Source of the DNA: Pseudarthrobacter sp. ATCC 49987
GTDB taxonomy: Bacteria; Actinomycetota; Actinomycetes; Actinomycetales; Micrococcaceae
Reading direction: 5' to 3'
Length of the DNA: 64,000 nucleotides
Assembly (NCBI RefSeq): GCF_009928425.1
Contig: NZ_JAABNS010000001.1
Span: 2,728,001-2,792,000 of the forward strand
Part shown: positions 1-11,390 of the stretch, one piece after another
How positions within the stretch are numbered: position 1 is the first letter of the stretch
Layout of the letters: the number at the start of each line of letters is the position of its first letter
The notes under the pieces: generated by a model
The model's input: the letters and a program-made list of their open reading frames with translations, nothing else
Database searches by the model: none
Told to the model about the DNA's origin: nothing
Translations under genes and position numbers: made by a program

Positions 1-24
1 CCGGGGGAAAGGACGGGGACAAGC

Positions 25-1251
25 GTGGACAGTTCGCCCAATAGCGACACGGTGGAGCTCTTGAGCGGCCGCTACCGGCTGGGGGAAGTGATCGGCCGGG
101 GCGGCATGGCCTCCGTCTATTCAGCCAAGGACACGAACCTCGGCCGCGACGTGGCACTCAAGCTTTTTGCCCCACAGTCCGCCGACCCCGACGAACTCAG
201 GCGCCAGGAAGCCGAGATTGAACTCCTCGCCACCCTGAACCATCCGAGCCTGGTGACCCTCTTCGATGCCGGCACAGACACCCGGATCCCCGGGGAACCC
301 CGGCCGTTCCTGACCATGGAACTGGTCGACGGGCAAGACCTCCGGGCCCGGATCCGGCACAGCCCGCTGCCGCTGGATGAGATCGCGGTCATCGGCGCCG
401 GTGTGTCCGACGCCTTGGCCTACGTCCACTCGCTCGGCATCGTCCACCGGGACATCAAGCCGGCCAACATCCTGCTTGTCCCCGTCCGCCCAGGGGAACC
501 GCTGCGGCCAAAACTCACCGATTTCGGGATCGCCCGCATCATGGACGGGACCCGGCTGACGGCTACAGGAACCATGGTGGGCACCGCCGCGTATTTGAGC
601 CCGGAACAGTCCCGGGGCGCCGACCTGGGCCCGGCCAGCGACATCTATTCCTTGGGGCTGGTCCTGCTCGAATGCATCAAGGGCGAGATCGAGTACCCCG
701 GCGGTGCTGTGGAATCCGCCGTCGCGAGACTGCACCGAGCCCCGGCCATCCCCGATACCGTGCCCGTGGAATGGGCCAAGCTGATCCGGGCGATGACAGC
801 ACTGGACCCCCTGGACCGGCCGTCCGCCGCGGACCTCGAAGTGGCGCTGCGGCATGCCCTGGTCTCGCCCGAGTCACTACCCGGGCTCCTCGCCGAAGAG
901 CGCACCCGGGTGCTGCCCGCACCGCCGGCCCGGCCCCCGCGGCGGTCCTCCCCCGGGCCAGGTGCCAGCCCCGGCATCCCGGGCGGTTATCTTCTGGACC
1001 CGGACGCAGCACCCGGCCCGCGGTCAACCCGCGGCTCCTTCGTGTCCCGGACCGCATCGCGCTTCCGGCGGGCCCGGCGCCGCTCCCAGATCCTGCTCTC
1101 CCTGGCCCTCCTGGCGGCGGTCACCGGTGGAGTCGCGGCCGCCGTCGCCCTCTCAGCACCCGAACCGACCGACGTCGTTCCCTCCTACCCGGCCGTGACC
1201 GGGGACCTGGGCCAGCACCTCCAAGAGCTGCAGAAGAGTGTGGAGCCATGA
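25..1251 (+). CDS. Membrane-anchored Ser/Thr protein kinase (PknB-like, Hanks type)
   Basis: A 408-residue eukaryotic-type kinase. The glycine loop GRGGMAS is near residues 24-30, the ATP-binding lysine K46 is in VALKLF, the catalytic loop HRDIKPAN starts at H141 and the DFG aspartate is D166. After the kinase domain (about 15-275) comes a Pro/Arg-rich juxtamembrane stretch and one membrane helix at about 355-375. Only some 30 residues lie outside, and there are no PASTA repeats. So the catalytic domain is cytoplasmic but there is no obvious ligand-binding module. The GTG start follows a GGGAAAGGACGGGG ribosome site. Its stop overlaps the next start (ATGA), so the downstream lipoprotein is probably translationally coupled and may act with it. 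Family assignment is firm; the substrate is unknown. Confidence 0.93.
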   Translation: MDSSPNSDTVELLSGRYRLGEVIGRGGMASVYSAKDTNLGRDVALKLFAPQSADPDELRRQEAEIELLATLNHPSLVTLFDAGTDTRIPGEPRPFLTMELVDGQDLRARIRHSPLPLDEIAVIGAGVSDALAYVHSLGIVHRDIKPANILLVPVRPGEPLRPKLTDFGIARIMDGTRLTATGTMVGTAAYLSPEQSRGADLGPASDIYSLGLVLLECIKGEIEYPGGAVESAVARLHRAPAIPDTVPVEWAKLIRAMTALDPLDRPSAADLEVALRHALVSPESLPGLLAEERTRVLPAPPARPPRRSSPGPGASPGIPGGYLLDPDAAPGPRSTRGSFVSRTASRFRRARRRSQILLSLALLAAVTGGVAAAVALSAPEPTDVVPSYPAVTGDLGQHLQELQKSVEP

Positions 1252-1763
1252 ACCTGACCACCCCGCCGGTTCCGGAAGCCAGGCCCGGACGCTCCCGTCG
1301 GATCCTCGCCGGACTGCTCCTCGGTTCGGTGCTGGCCACTGGCTCGCTCGCCGGCTGCTCCGCGGCCCCGGAGCTGGACCGCGATGCCGCCCGGCAGCTT
1401 CAATCCCAGGTCCTTGCCGTCACCGAGGCCGCCGCCTCCAGTGATCCGGCAGCGTCGCTGAAACGCCTCGACGAGCTCGTGGTGAACCTGGACGAGGCGG
1501 CCGCCCGCGGTGAGGTGTCCTTCAAGCGGCACCAGAGCATCAGGAAGTCCGTCGATACCGTCCGTGCGGACCTCACTGCCCAGCAGGCCGCTGCCGAAGC
1601 GGCCCGTGCTGCTGCCGCTGAAGCTGCCCGCGTTGCTGCCGAGCAGGAAGCGGCCGCACAGGCAGCCGCGGCCGCCGCGTCGGCTTCGCCGCCCGCCGTC
1701 GCGCCCGTGCCGGCCGACAGCGGCAAGGCCAAAGGCAAGGGCAAGGGCAAGGGCAACGGCTAG
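1248..1763 (+). CDS. Putative lipoprotein with Ala-rich helical region and Lys/Gly tail
   Basis: A 171-residue product beginning at the ATG that overlaps the kinase stop. It has a basic N-terminus, a hydrophobic stretch and a lipobox LAGC with the acylated cysteine near C37, so it should be anchored on the outer face of the membrane. The mature part carries Ala/Glu/Arg-rich heptad-like sequence (about 105-145) expected to be helical or coiled coil, then a Pro/Ala spacer and a tail of GK repeats. No enzymatic domain is recognisable. The 4-nt overlap suggests it serves the kinase upstream, for example as an extracytoplasmic partner; this is inference from position only. Confidence 0.8.
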   Translation: MNLTTPPVPEARPGRSRRILAGLLLGSVLATGSLAGCSAAPELDRDAARQLQSQVLAVTEAAASSDPAASLKRLDELVVNLDEAAARGEVSFKRHQSIRKSVDTVRADLTAQQAAAEAARAAAAEAARVAAEQEAAAQAAAAAASASPPAVAPVPADSGKAKGKGKGKGNG

Positions 1764-1773
1764 CCACGACAGC

Positions 1774-1811
1774 AAAACGCCCCGCTTCCCTGGTGGGAGG
1801 CGGGGCGTTTG
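1774..1811. terminator. Bidirectional rho-independent terminator
   Basis: The inverted repeat AAACGCCCCGC (1775-1785) / GCGGGGCGTTT (1800-1810) encloses a TTCCC-TGGT-GGGAG core. It has A-run and T-run edges on both sides. It lies between the convergent lipoprotein and isocitrate dehydrogenase genes and can serve both strands. Confidence 0.85.
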
Positions 1812-1829
1812 TGTGGCGCTGAACGGCTG

Positions 1830-4049
<2,220 letters not shown>

Positions 4050-4296
4050 TGCTCGGGCGTCTCCCTGAAGGTCTGGGTATTTCCGGAATTTAGTGCCATT
4101 TCAACATCCCTAACTTACCCGAGGGAGCCGGGTTGCCGCCTACCGGTGTCGTACGCCCCACATTCCATGACGACCGCAACATGGCATGACAGAAGTTGAC
4201 AAGATGCTTTACAGATTCGTCAAAGTCCCGTAGTTTCGTTCCCATCACAGCGGCCATCAACGGCGGCCGCCCCGCTTTCCACCGGTTAGGACACCC

Positions 4297-5307
4297 ATGA
4301 GAACACCCAAGACTCTGGCCACCAGCCTTCTCACCCTCTCGGCAGCGGCGCTGTTGGCGCTGGGCGCTGCGGGCGCAGCGACCGCCGCCCCGGCTTCAGG
4401 CAAGGCACCGACGGAGACGTCGGGCGTCAGCAGCCACGCCGTCGTCGAGACCGGCGGAGCGGAGTACTGGACGGAGGAGCGGATGCGCAACGCCATCCCC
4501 GGTGACGTGCTGGCCGACAAGGCAGTGCAGCGCGGCGCCAATTCCAAGGCCGCCCTGAACCGCCCGGCGGAAGCGGGAGCACCAAGCACCGTCGAGGCCC
4601 TGGCCCCGAGCCGGCAGGCGAAGGAAGTCCAGCCGCTCCAGCCGAGGGCCAATGCGAGCGAAACCCCGGTCAAGCACATCGGCAAGGTCTTCTTCACCCT
4701 CGGCGGCACCAACTACGTGTGCTCCGGCAACTCGGTCTCCTCCACGAACAAGAGCACCGTCTCCACGGCCGGGCACTGCGTCAACGAGGGCCCCGGCGCT
4801 TTCGCCACCAAGTTCACGTTCGTCCCCGCCTACCTCAACGGCTCCGCCCCCTACGGCATGTGGACGGCCAAGGCCCTCTACGCCCCGACCCAGTGGAGCT
4901 CCGGCGGCGACATGACGTACGACACCGGCTTCGCGGTCATGAACACCCTCAACGGCCAGAAGCTGGCGGATGTCGTGGGCGCCTCGGGCGTGCAGTTCAA
5001 CGCTGCCCGCGGCCTGAGCTACAAGTCCTTCGGCTACCCGGCGGCGGCACCCTTCAACGGCGAGTCCCTGAAGAGCTGCAGCGGCACCGCCACAAACGAC
5101 CCGTACAACCCGCAGTTCAACTCCCAGGGCATCCCCTGCAACATGACCGGCGGATCCTCGGGCGGCCCGTGGTTCATCGGTTCCAGCTCCACCGGCTACC
5201 AGAACTCGGTCAACAGCTACGGCTATGGCAGCAATTCCACCACGATGTACGGTCCGTACTGGGGCTCCGTCGTCCAGCAGGCCTACAGCACGGCGGCAGC
5301 TGCCTAG
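4297..5307 (+). CDS. Secreted trypsin-like (S1 family) serine endopeptidase
   Basis: A 336-residue preproenzyme. A classical signal peptide (residues 1 to about 31, ending ATAAPA) is followed by a propeptide of about 90 residues and a chymotrypsin-fold domain. The triad is visible: His160 in STAGHC, Asp209 in YDTGF and Ser288 in GGSSGGP. Cysteines at CSGN/GHC and SCSG/IPCN could form the usual disulfides. The overall look resembles glutamyl-endopeptidase/V8-like secreted proteases. It is transcribed divergently from icd; a TTGACA box is at 4196-4201 but no convincing -10 was found at the right spacing. Specificity cannot be read from sequence. Confidence 0.9.
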   Translation: MRTPKTLATSLLTLSAAALLALGAAGAATAAPASGKAPTETSGVSSHAVVETGGAEYWTEERMRNAIPGDVLADKAVQRGANSKAALNRPAEAGAPSTVEALAPSRQAKEVQPLQPRANASETPVKHIGKVFFTLGGTNYVCSGNSVSSTNKSTVSTAGHCVNEGPGAFATKFTFVPAYLNGSAPYGMWTAKALYAPTQWSSGGDMTYDTGFAVMNTLNGQKLADVVGASGVQFNAARGLSYKSFGYPAAAPFNGESLKSCSGTATNDPYNPQFNSQGIPCNMTGGSSGGPWFIGSSSTGYQNSVNSYGYGSNSTTMYGPYWGSVVQQAYSTAAAA

Positions 5308-5411
5308 GACAGCCAGCCACACCACCAGCGCGGGGTCACATGCGGCCCATCTCCAGCAGCGGGGATGGGCAACGGTGGCCCCGCGTTGCCGTTTAACCCC
5401 GGCGCCACCGC

Positions 5412-5492
5412 GGGACATGCCCTCCGCGCAGACCCAGGGCTGGACACAATCCCATTCTGCCCACTCCTTGGCGCGAACAATGGGCATGTCCC
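5412..5492 (-). repeat. 81-bp intergenic element, copy 1 (minus orientation)
   Basis: Bounded by GGGACATGC and GCATGTCCC, i.e. inverted termini that are each nearly palindromic. Copy 2 lies 147 bases downstream and is almost identical. On the minus strand it aligns without gaps to two further copies near 34.6 kb. It lies in the gap between the protease and the glycosidase. Confidence 0.85.
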
Positions 5493-5558
5493 GCGCGCGG
5501 GCTGGCCGCACACAGGCTGGCCCTCCCCGGGCACCACGCAACATGTCCCCGGCACCAC

Positions 5559-5639
5559 GGGACATGCACTCCGCGCCGACCCAGGGCTGGACACAATCCC
5601 ATTCTGCCCACTCCTTGGCGCGAACAATGGGCATGTCCC
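5559..5639 (-). repeat. 81-bp intergenic element, copy 2 (minus orientation)
   Basis: Same length, termini and interior as copy 1, with only a few substitutions near the left end. It ends about 40 bases before the glycosidase start codon, so it lies in or next to that gene's promoter region. A partial ACATGTCCC end also occurs at about 5541-5549 between the two copies. Confidence 0.85.
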
Positions 5640-5679
5640 GCGGGGTTCCGGGTCCGGGGCTCTGGGTAGGGTGGGGCGC

Positions 5680-7386
5680 ATGACAATCCGGGACGAGACC
5701 AAGACGTTCGAGACCTCGGGCGGCCCGGGCACCTCCGCCGGCGATACTGCGGGAATCAGCCAGGAAGGTACGCGCGGCGCCCGCCACGCGGAGCTCCTCC
5801 GGCTGGTCAACGCCGTGATCTGGCCGGGATTCTGCGGCCAGACCGTGCCGCAGTGGCTCGCGGCCGCCCTGCGCCAGGGCGTTGCGGGCGTGGTCTACTT
5901 CAGCCAGAACATCGACCCCGACGACCCGGCCCAGCTGGCCCGGCTCTCGGCGTCCGTCAGGGATGCCAACCCCCTCGCGGTCATCGGCAGCGATGAGGAA
6001 GGCGGGAACGTCACCCGGCTGGAGTCCCGCCTCGGCTCGTCGATTCCCGGTGCCGCCGTGCTCGGCTGGATCGACGACGCCAGTGTCACCGAGGCCGCCG
6101 GCCGCGCCATCGGCGAGATGTGCCGGAACGCGGGAATCAACCTGGTCCTGGCACCCGTGGCCGATGTGAACACCAATCCCCTGAACCCCGTGATCGGTGT
6201 GCGGTCCTTCGGCGACCGGCCCGGGCTTGCAGGCAGGCACACGGCGGCCATGGTCACCGGGATCCAGTCCGCGGGAGTCGGGGCCTGCGCCAAGCACTTC
6301 CCCGGCCACGGCGACACCAGCGCAGATTCCCACCTGGAACTCCCCACCCTGCGGCAGACGCTTGACGAGATCAAGGCCGGGCACCTGCCGCCATTCCGCG
6401 ATGGCGTCGCCGCCGGGGTCAAAGCCGTCATGACCGCCCACATCGTGGTCCCCGGGCTCGGACCGGCCCCGGCAACCCTGAACCCTGCGGCCGGTTCGCT
6501 GCTGCGCGGCCTGGGATTCGAGGGCCTGCAGATCACGGACGCGTTGGACATGGCGGCCATCCGCGCCACCACCGGGTCCGGCCGCGGTGCCGTCCTGGCC
6601 GTTCTGGCCGGAGCTGACCTGCTCTGCCTCGGCAACCCGGCGACGTCCGGGGATGGCGTCGACGCCGCCACCCGCAACGACGACGGCGACGGCGACGGCG
6701 GCATCCGTCCCGACGAGGCCGCCTACCTCGAGGTGCGGGACGCCCTGCTGGCAGCCGTGGCCGACGGCACCCTCACCGTGGAGCAGCTTCGGGACGCCGG
6801 GCGCCGGGTGGCGGACTTCGCCCACTGGGCCGGGGACGCCTCGGCTGCGGCAGCGGCACGCCCCACACTGCCGGTTCCGGACTGGGTGGCGGCCGCCGCC
6901 GGAGCCTGCAGCTTTAGCCACCCCGCCGGAACAGGCGACGACGCCGGGACAGACCAAGTGCAACCCGTAGTACTGCCGCCGGGGACCAGAAAGGTGCTGC
7001 TGGTCGACGCAAGACGTGGCCAGAACCAGGCCGCCGGACGCACCTCGGACCTCTTTGCCGCGGCCCTGGCGGACTACGTCACGGTGGCGCCGCTGCCGGC
7101 CTCGGACCTCCCCGGCGCCGGACGTCGGCACACACACCACGACACGCCAGCCCACGGGGAGTCGGTCGTGGTCCTTGTTGGGGGCCTGGCCGCCGGGAGC
7201 CCCGGGCTCGCCGCGGCGGAAGCCGCCCGGGCCATCCCCGGGGCCGTCTGCATCAACACCGGCGTCGCGGCGCCACCGGACCCGCCGCTGCCCACGCTCA
7301 ACTGCTTTGGCTCGTCCCGGGCAACGGCGCAGGCAGTGGCCCGGATCCTGTGCGCGGCCGGACCGGCCGAACGCCGGACCGTTTAA
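5680..7386 (+). CDS. Glycoside hydrolase family 3, beta-N-acetylhexosaminidase (NagZ-like)
   Basis: 568 residues with the NagZ signature KHFPGHGDTSADSH. The His of the Asp-x-His loop is H218, and the predicted nucleophile is D287 in ITDALDMAA. Such enzymes remove N-acetylglucosamine from muropeptides or other hexosaminides. There is no signal peptide, so it is probably cytoplasmic. A C-terminal extension (about 390-568) follows the barrel, as in two-domain actinobacterial homologues. An acidic DDGDGDGG stretch near residue 330 is an insert. The start chosen is the ATG at 5680, just past the second 81-bp repeat; the frame stays open upstream through the repeats, but that part has repeat composition and no GH3 similarity. 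The adjacent RpiR regulator and peptide-salvage genes support a role in cell-wall recycling. Confidence 0.85.
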   Translation: MTIRDETKTFETSGGPGTSAGDTAGISQEGTRGARHAELLRLVNAVIWPGFCGQTVPQWLAAALRQGVAGVVYFSQNIDPDDPAQLARLSASVRDANPLAVIGSDEEGGNVTRLESRLGSSIPGAAVLGWIDDASVTEAAGRAIGEMCRNAGINLVLAPVADVNTNPLNPVIGVRSFGDRPGLAGRHTAAMVTGIQSAGVGACAKHFPGHGDTSADSHLELPTLRQTLDEIKAGHLPPFRDGVAAGVKAVMTAHIVVPGLGPAPATLNPAAGSLLRGLGFEGLQITDALDMAAIRATTGSGRGAVLAVLAGADLLCLGNPATSGDGVDAATRNDDGDGDGGIRPDEAAYLEVRDALLAAVADGTLTVEQLRDAGRRVADFAHWAGDASAAAAARPTLPVPDWVAAAAGACSFSHPAGTGDDAGTDQVQPVVLPPGTRKVLLVDARRGQNQAAGRTSDLFAAALADYVTVAPLPASDLPGAGRRHTHHDTPAHGESVVVLVGGLAAGSPGLAAAEAARAIPGAVCINTGVAAPPDPPLPTLNCFGSSRATAQAVARILCAAGPAERRTV

Positions 7387-7438
7387 GCGCCCGGGCCAAG
7401 CGCCGGGCCGGCCAGGCCCGTCCGCGTGAAGACGACGG

Positions 7439-8305
7439 CTAGTGGCTCGGCCCCGGCCGGCCCAGCACGGCCTCGCGGGTGGTCTCCAGCGCCTCGAGCG
7501 TGGCCCCGTAGCTCAGCCGCGCCACACTGACAAAGAGACAGTCCACCACGGAGAGCTGGGCAATCCGGGACACCATCGCGCCGGAACGGAATGCCGTCTC
7601 CCGCACCACGGTGAACAGGCTCAGGTCTGCTTCATGGACGATCGGAGAGGCTGCGGCATTGCTGACCGCCACCGTCGTAGCTCCCGAGGCCTTGGCCCGG
7701 CGGAGGAATTCCAGGGTCTCCCGGGTCCGGCCGCTGTGCGAAAAGGCAATCGCGACGTCCTCCGGACCCATGAGGGATGCCCCCATCAGCGCGTCATGCT
7801 GGTCGCGGAACGACGTCGCCTGCCGCCGGATCCGGAAGAGTTTGTAGCGGAGGTCATCCGCGACGATGGCCCCGGCGCCCACCCCGTAGATCAGCGTGTG
7901 CGGCGCAGCATTGATCTTCTCCGCGACAGCGCCGAGGACGTCGAGGTCAAGGCCGTCCAGGGTCTCCTGGATGCCCATGGTCTCGGTGTACCGGACTTTG
8001 GCGACGGCGTCCGCGAGGGAATCCTCCGGCCGGATGTCCTCGCCGAATTTCTTCCCCATCGCCCCCGTGCTGTGCTCCCGGCCGATTTCCGTGGCCAGGG
8101 CCAGCCGGAGCTGGACGTAGCCGCTGAACCCAATGGCGCGGCAGAACCGCACCACGGACGGTTCCGAGGTGTTGCACATGGTGGCGAGCTCGGAGATGGT
8201 CAGTCCCAGCACGACACCCGGGTCGGCGACGATCACCTCGGCAACGCGCCGTGCGGCGGGCGCCAGCGAGGGCAGGAGGGAATGAATGGTGGACTGGATA
8301 CTCAC
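7439..8305 (-). CDS. MurR/RpiR-family transcriptional regulator
   Basis: 288 residues from a GTG (VSIQSTIHS) with GGGGAGCC upstream. The N-terminal HTH_6 domain (1-80; LGLTISELATMCNTSEPSVVRFCRAIGF) is followed by a SIS sugar-phosphate-binding domain (about 115-250; IYGVGAGAIVADDL, AIAFSHSGRTRETLE). Family members sense phosphosugars such as MurNAc-6-P or N-acetylglucosamine derivatives and act as repressors or activators. It is the last gene of a minus-strand run with the serine hydrolase and M20 peptidase and converges with the NagZ-like gene. It is the obvious candidate regulator of the surrounding salvage locus. Confidence 0.92.
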   Translation of the reverse strand: MSIQSTIHSLLPSLAPAARRVAEVIVADPGVVLGLTISELATMCNTSEPSVVRFCRAIGFSGYVQLRLALATEIGREHSTGAMGKKFGEDIRPEDSLADAVAKVRYTETMGIQETLDGLDLDVLGAVAEKINAAPHTLIYGVGAGAIVADDLRYKLFRIRRQATSFRDQHDALMGASLMGPEDVAIAFSHSGRTRETLEFLRRAKASGATTVAVSNAAASPIVHEADLSLFTVVRETAFRSGAMVSRIAQLSVVDCLFVSVARLSYGATLEALETTREAVLGRPGPSH

Positions 8306-8375
8306 GTACGGCTCCCCTGGGCCCGGGCCCTGCGCTGCGGTCCCTGAGGCGCCGGCCGCCCAGGGTTCTCGGATT

Positions 8376-9971
8376 CTATGTCCTGACGGGCGCCACGGCA
8401 TCGACCGGCGTGGACGTGACGGCCGAGAACGTCAGGCTCTGCACCCTGGGGACCGCCTCGGGGGTCATCGACAACTCGCAGTGGAGGCCGCCGCGGGATC
8501 CGGGAATCACCCAATCGAGCCTCGCCGCCGTCACGCTGAGGCCGGGCTCCGACGCGCCGTGCCGCAGCGGCCCTACAGTTGCGAGCGCCAGCTGGAGCCG
8601 GTGTCGCCTGTCCGCGATCGCTTCATCCAGCTCGACATTTCCGGCGAAGACCGAGCGCGCCAGTCCGTCATCCCACGCTTCCACCAGACGTTCGACGACG
8701 GCGCGCGCCGCCAGCGTTTCCGGCCACGGGGTCACCCCGGCCCGTGCGGGCTCCTCGGCGGCCGGTGTCGCGGGTTCGCCGGAAGAGCGGCCGCCGGAAG
8801 GGGCGGTCTGACCATCCAGCACCCCGCCGAGCACTTCGCGGACCAGCCCGCCGACCTTCGCGTAGCTGGCATTCTCGAAGCCGACGACGGCGCTCCCGCT
8901 CGCGGGGTGCCACGTCATGTGCGAGCTGAAGCCCGGATAGCCGCCAGAGTGGCCGATGACCAGTCCCCGGTCCGGGTCCTCCAAGATCCGGAGCCCAAAG
9001 CCATACCCCCCGATGCCGGCCACCGCGCCGGTCCCGCCAGACCCGCCGGTCCCCTCCGGGACGAGGTTCTCCGGGCCGGAATACCGGTGCAGCTGCTGCA
9101 TTTCCCGACGGCTTGCCCGGCTCAGTGGTTCCCCGGCGGGCTCCGGCCCGTCGGTGAAGCCGTCGGCGAGCCAGTCCGCCCAGCGGCCGAGGTCCTTGAG
9201 TGTGCTGAAGAGCCCGCCGATGGCCGAGAAGGCGCCGGGTCCGCTGAACGGCTGCGGTTCCCACGCCTCGCCGCAACGGCAATAGCCCTGGGCCACTCCC
9301 CCGGCCGCCCGGACGCGCGCGTCGAAGCCGGTGCTCCACAGCCCCAGCGGCCCCAGCAGCTCCTCCCGGACAACCTCGGTGTAGTCGCGTCCGGCTGCCG
9401 CCGTGATGACCGCTCCGAGCATGGCGTAGCCGAGGTTCGAGTATTCGTAGGCCGTGCCGGGCGTGCGGACCAGGCGGACCCCGGCCCGGAGCAGCGCCTC
9501 GAAGTCCGTGCCGGACATCGCTTCCTGCCGGTCGGCCCAGGGATCGTCGGTGGGCAGGCCGCCGGACATGGTCAGGAGCATCCGCAGGGTCAGCGGACCG
9601 TTGGGCATGTCCTCCCCCGGGCCGATCAGCCGGAGGTAAGGCAGGTGGGCCGAGACCTCGCTGTCGAGGTCCAGGAGCCCGCGGTCCCGCAGGATCAGGA
9701 CGGCGGCAGCGGTGAACGATTTTGTGCAGGACGCGATCCGGAAGGCGGTGTCGGCCCGCGGCGGACGGCCGGCCCCATCGATGCCGCCGCGCAGGACGGT
9801 GGCCCGCAGCTTCCCTCCGGTGAAAACGCCGACGGCGAGCGCCGGGGCCGTTCCGGCAGCGGCGCGGTCCGCTGCCAAGGCATCAAGGCGCGCCGCCAGG
9901 GAAGCCCCAGCCCGGTCCCGGAAATCCCTGTCGGGCTGCCCGTCCACACCTGCGGCCGGCCGGGGACTCAT
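8376..9971 (-). CDS. Serine hydrolase, beta-lactamase/AmpH-like (class C fold)
   Basis: 531 residues. The SxxK nucleophile motif is S81-C-T-K84, the YxN motif is in YEYSNLGY near residue 175 and the third-box HSG is near 345. All three catalytic boxes are present. The family (Pfam Beta-lactamase) includes D,D-carboxypeptidases, D-amino-acid peptidases and esterases. The C-terminal ~130 residues form an extra domain. There is no signal peptide, arguing for a cytoplasmic peptidase rather than a resistance enzyme. Its start overlaps the M20 gene stop by 4 nt (ATGA), and it lies 70 bases ahead of the RpiR gene. Confidence 0.85.
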   Translation of the reverse strand: MSPRPAAGVDGQPDRDFRDRAGASLAARLDALAADRAAAGTAPALAVGVFTGGKLRATVLRGGIDGAGRPPRADTAFRIASCTKSFTAAAVLILRDRGLLDLDSEVSAHLPYLRLIGPGEDMPNGPLTLRMLLTMSGGLPTDDPWADRQEAMSGTDFEALLRAGVRLVRTPGTAYEYSNLGYAMLGAVITAAAGRDYTEVVREELLGPLGLWSTGFDARVRAAGGVAQGYCRCGEAWEPQPFSGPGAFSAIGGLFSTLKDLGRWADWLADGFTDGPEPAGEPLSRASRREMQQLHRYSGPENLVPEGTGGSGGTGAVAGIGGYGFGLRILEDPDRGLVIGHSGGYPGFSSHMTWHPASGSAVVGFENASYAKVGGLVREVLGGVLDGQTAPSGGRSSGEPATPAAEEPARAGVTPWPETLAARAVVERLVEAWDDGLARSVFAGNVELDEAIADRRHRLQLALATVGPLRHGASEPGLSVTAARLDWVIPGSRGGLHCELSMTPEAVPRVQSLTFSAVTSTPVDAVAPVRT

Positions 9972-11335
9972 ACGTTCTCCAGGAAGTCCTGCAGGATGAG
10001 CTGCCCGCTGCGGACACTCGCCACCGGGACACGCTCGTCCACACCGTGCACGCCGTCCACGGTCCGGCCCCCGGGGTCGGCGCCCAGTGGCGCGAAACCG
10101 AAGCAGGAAATCCCCAGCCGGGCGAACGCCTTGGCATCCGTCCCGCCGCCCATGCAGTACGGCACCACGACGGCGGCCGGGTCGTGCCGCAGCAGGGCAC
10201 TGCTCATCGATTCGAACCAGTGCGAGCCCGCGTCCGATTGGGTCGGCGGCTGGTGCGAGAGGAATTCCCGCGTGATCCCCGGCCCCAGCAGCGCATCGAT
10301 GGTCTCCATGGTGGATTCCTCGGTCCCCGGCAGGCAGCGGATGTCGATGTCGGCTTCGGCAACGCCCGGGATGACGTTGACCTTGTAGCCGGCGCGCAGC
10401 ACTGTGGGGGTGGAAGAGCAGCGTATGGTCACCCCCGCCACGGTACCCGCCGCCCCCATGGCGTCAATAGCCAGCCCGACTCCTGCCTCGGTCTCCAGGT
10501 CGGCGTTGTGCCCCAGCGCCGCAGAGGTCTGTTCGATGTAGGCGCGCACGGCCGGCGTGAGGGTGAGCGGCCAGCGGTGGCTTCCCACCCGCTCGAGCCC
10601 GGAGATGAGGGTTTTGACGGCGTTGGCGGGCACCGGGCGGGAGCCGTGGCCCGAGTTCCCTTCGGCGCGGACCCGGATGTGCAGGGTGCCGCGCTCCGCC
10701 ACCGCCACCGGGTACAGCCGGACCGGGGCGCCGTCGACGGCGGTAAGGAGCGTGGCGTGGCCGCCGGACTCGCCGATGGCAGCCCCGACGCCGTCGAACA
10801 GTTCGGGGTGCTCGGCCACCAGCCAGAGCGCGCCATGGTCGCCTTTGTCCTCCTCGTCTGCCACGAACGCCACGACGATGTCCCGCAACGGCCGGGTTCC
10901 GGCTGCCGACCACTCAAGCAGGGTCGCGAGGGTCATGGCCACCATGTCCTTCATATCGGAGGCACCCCTGCCGTGGATGTAGCCGCCGTCGATCTCGCCG
11001 GAGAACGGATCGCGGCTCCACTGCTCCGGTTCGGCCGGCACAACGTCGAGGTGGGCGTGGACCAGCAGGCCCGGCAGCGACCGGTCCGTGCCCTCGATCC
11101 GCACCACCACCGAGGCACGTTCCGGCGAGGGTCCCAACAGGAGGGGGGTGTAGCCGGCGGCCTCCAGCAGCGAGGCAATGTATTCCGCGCACTCCCGTTC
11201 CCCGGCGCTCCTGCCCTCCCCGTGGTTGGTGGTGTCGAAGCGGATCAACCGGGCGCACAGCGCGGCCGCGTCGATGGGCGGAGCAGCCGCCGGTCCAGGG
11301 GTGGTCGTCGCAGTGCTCGGCGCATTTATGGTCAC
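9968..11335 (-). CDS. M20 family zinc metallopeptidase (ArgE/DapE/carnosinase-like)
   Basis: 455 residues. Metal-ligand motifs are visible in order: HAHLDVVP (about residue 92), GRGASDMKD (about 125), then the catalytic/ligand acids in FVADEEDKGDHG (about 158). The lid domain lies between about 200 and 320. M20 enzymes hydrolyse dipeptides or deacylate amino acids in the cytoplasm. It is first in the minus-strand operon with the serine hydrolase and the RpiR regulator, and divergent from a peptide ABC importer, so a role in degrading imported peptides is likely. Confidence 0.9.
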   Translation of the reverse strand: MTINAPSTATTTPGPAAAPPIDAAALCARLIRFDTTNHGEGRSAGERECAEYIASLLEAAGYTPLLLGPSPERASVVVRIEGTDRSLPGLLVHAHLDVVPAEPEQWSRDPFSGEIDGGYIHGRGASDMKDMVAMTLATLLEWSAAGTRPLRDIVVAFVADEEDKGDHGALWLVAEHPELFDGVGAAIGESGGHATLLTAVDGAPVRLYPVAVAERGTLHIRVRAEGNSGHGSRPVPANAVKTLISGLERVGSHRWPLTLTPAVRAYIEQTSAALGHNADLETEAGVGLAIDAMGAAGTVAGVTIRCSSTPTVLRAGYKVNVIPGVAEADIDIRCLPGTEESTMETIDALLGPGITREFLSHQPPTQSDAGSHWFESMSSALLRHDPAAVVVPYCMGGGTDAKAFARLGISCFGFAPLGADPGGRTVDGVHGVDERVPVASVRSGQLILQDFLENV

Positions 11336-11390
11336 GGTTGGGTCTCCCTGGATGGTTTTCTGAACACCTCGGCTATAGGGTGAGCGTAAG

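Noticed and set aside
4196..4224. TTGACA-based promoter for the secreted protease
   Set aside because: The -35 box is perfect, but no acceptable -10 hexamer is found 16-18 bases downstream.
5404..5640. Direct repeats that might be a CRISPR array
   Set aside because: Only two units with 147-base period, 81-base repeats with inverted ends and no cas genes nearby.
4396..7155. 919-codon antisense frame over the protease and glycosidase
   Set aside because: It crosses two complete known genes and the 81-bp repeats; no recognisable domain. Shadow frame.
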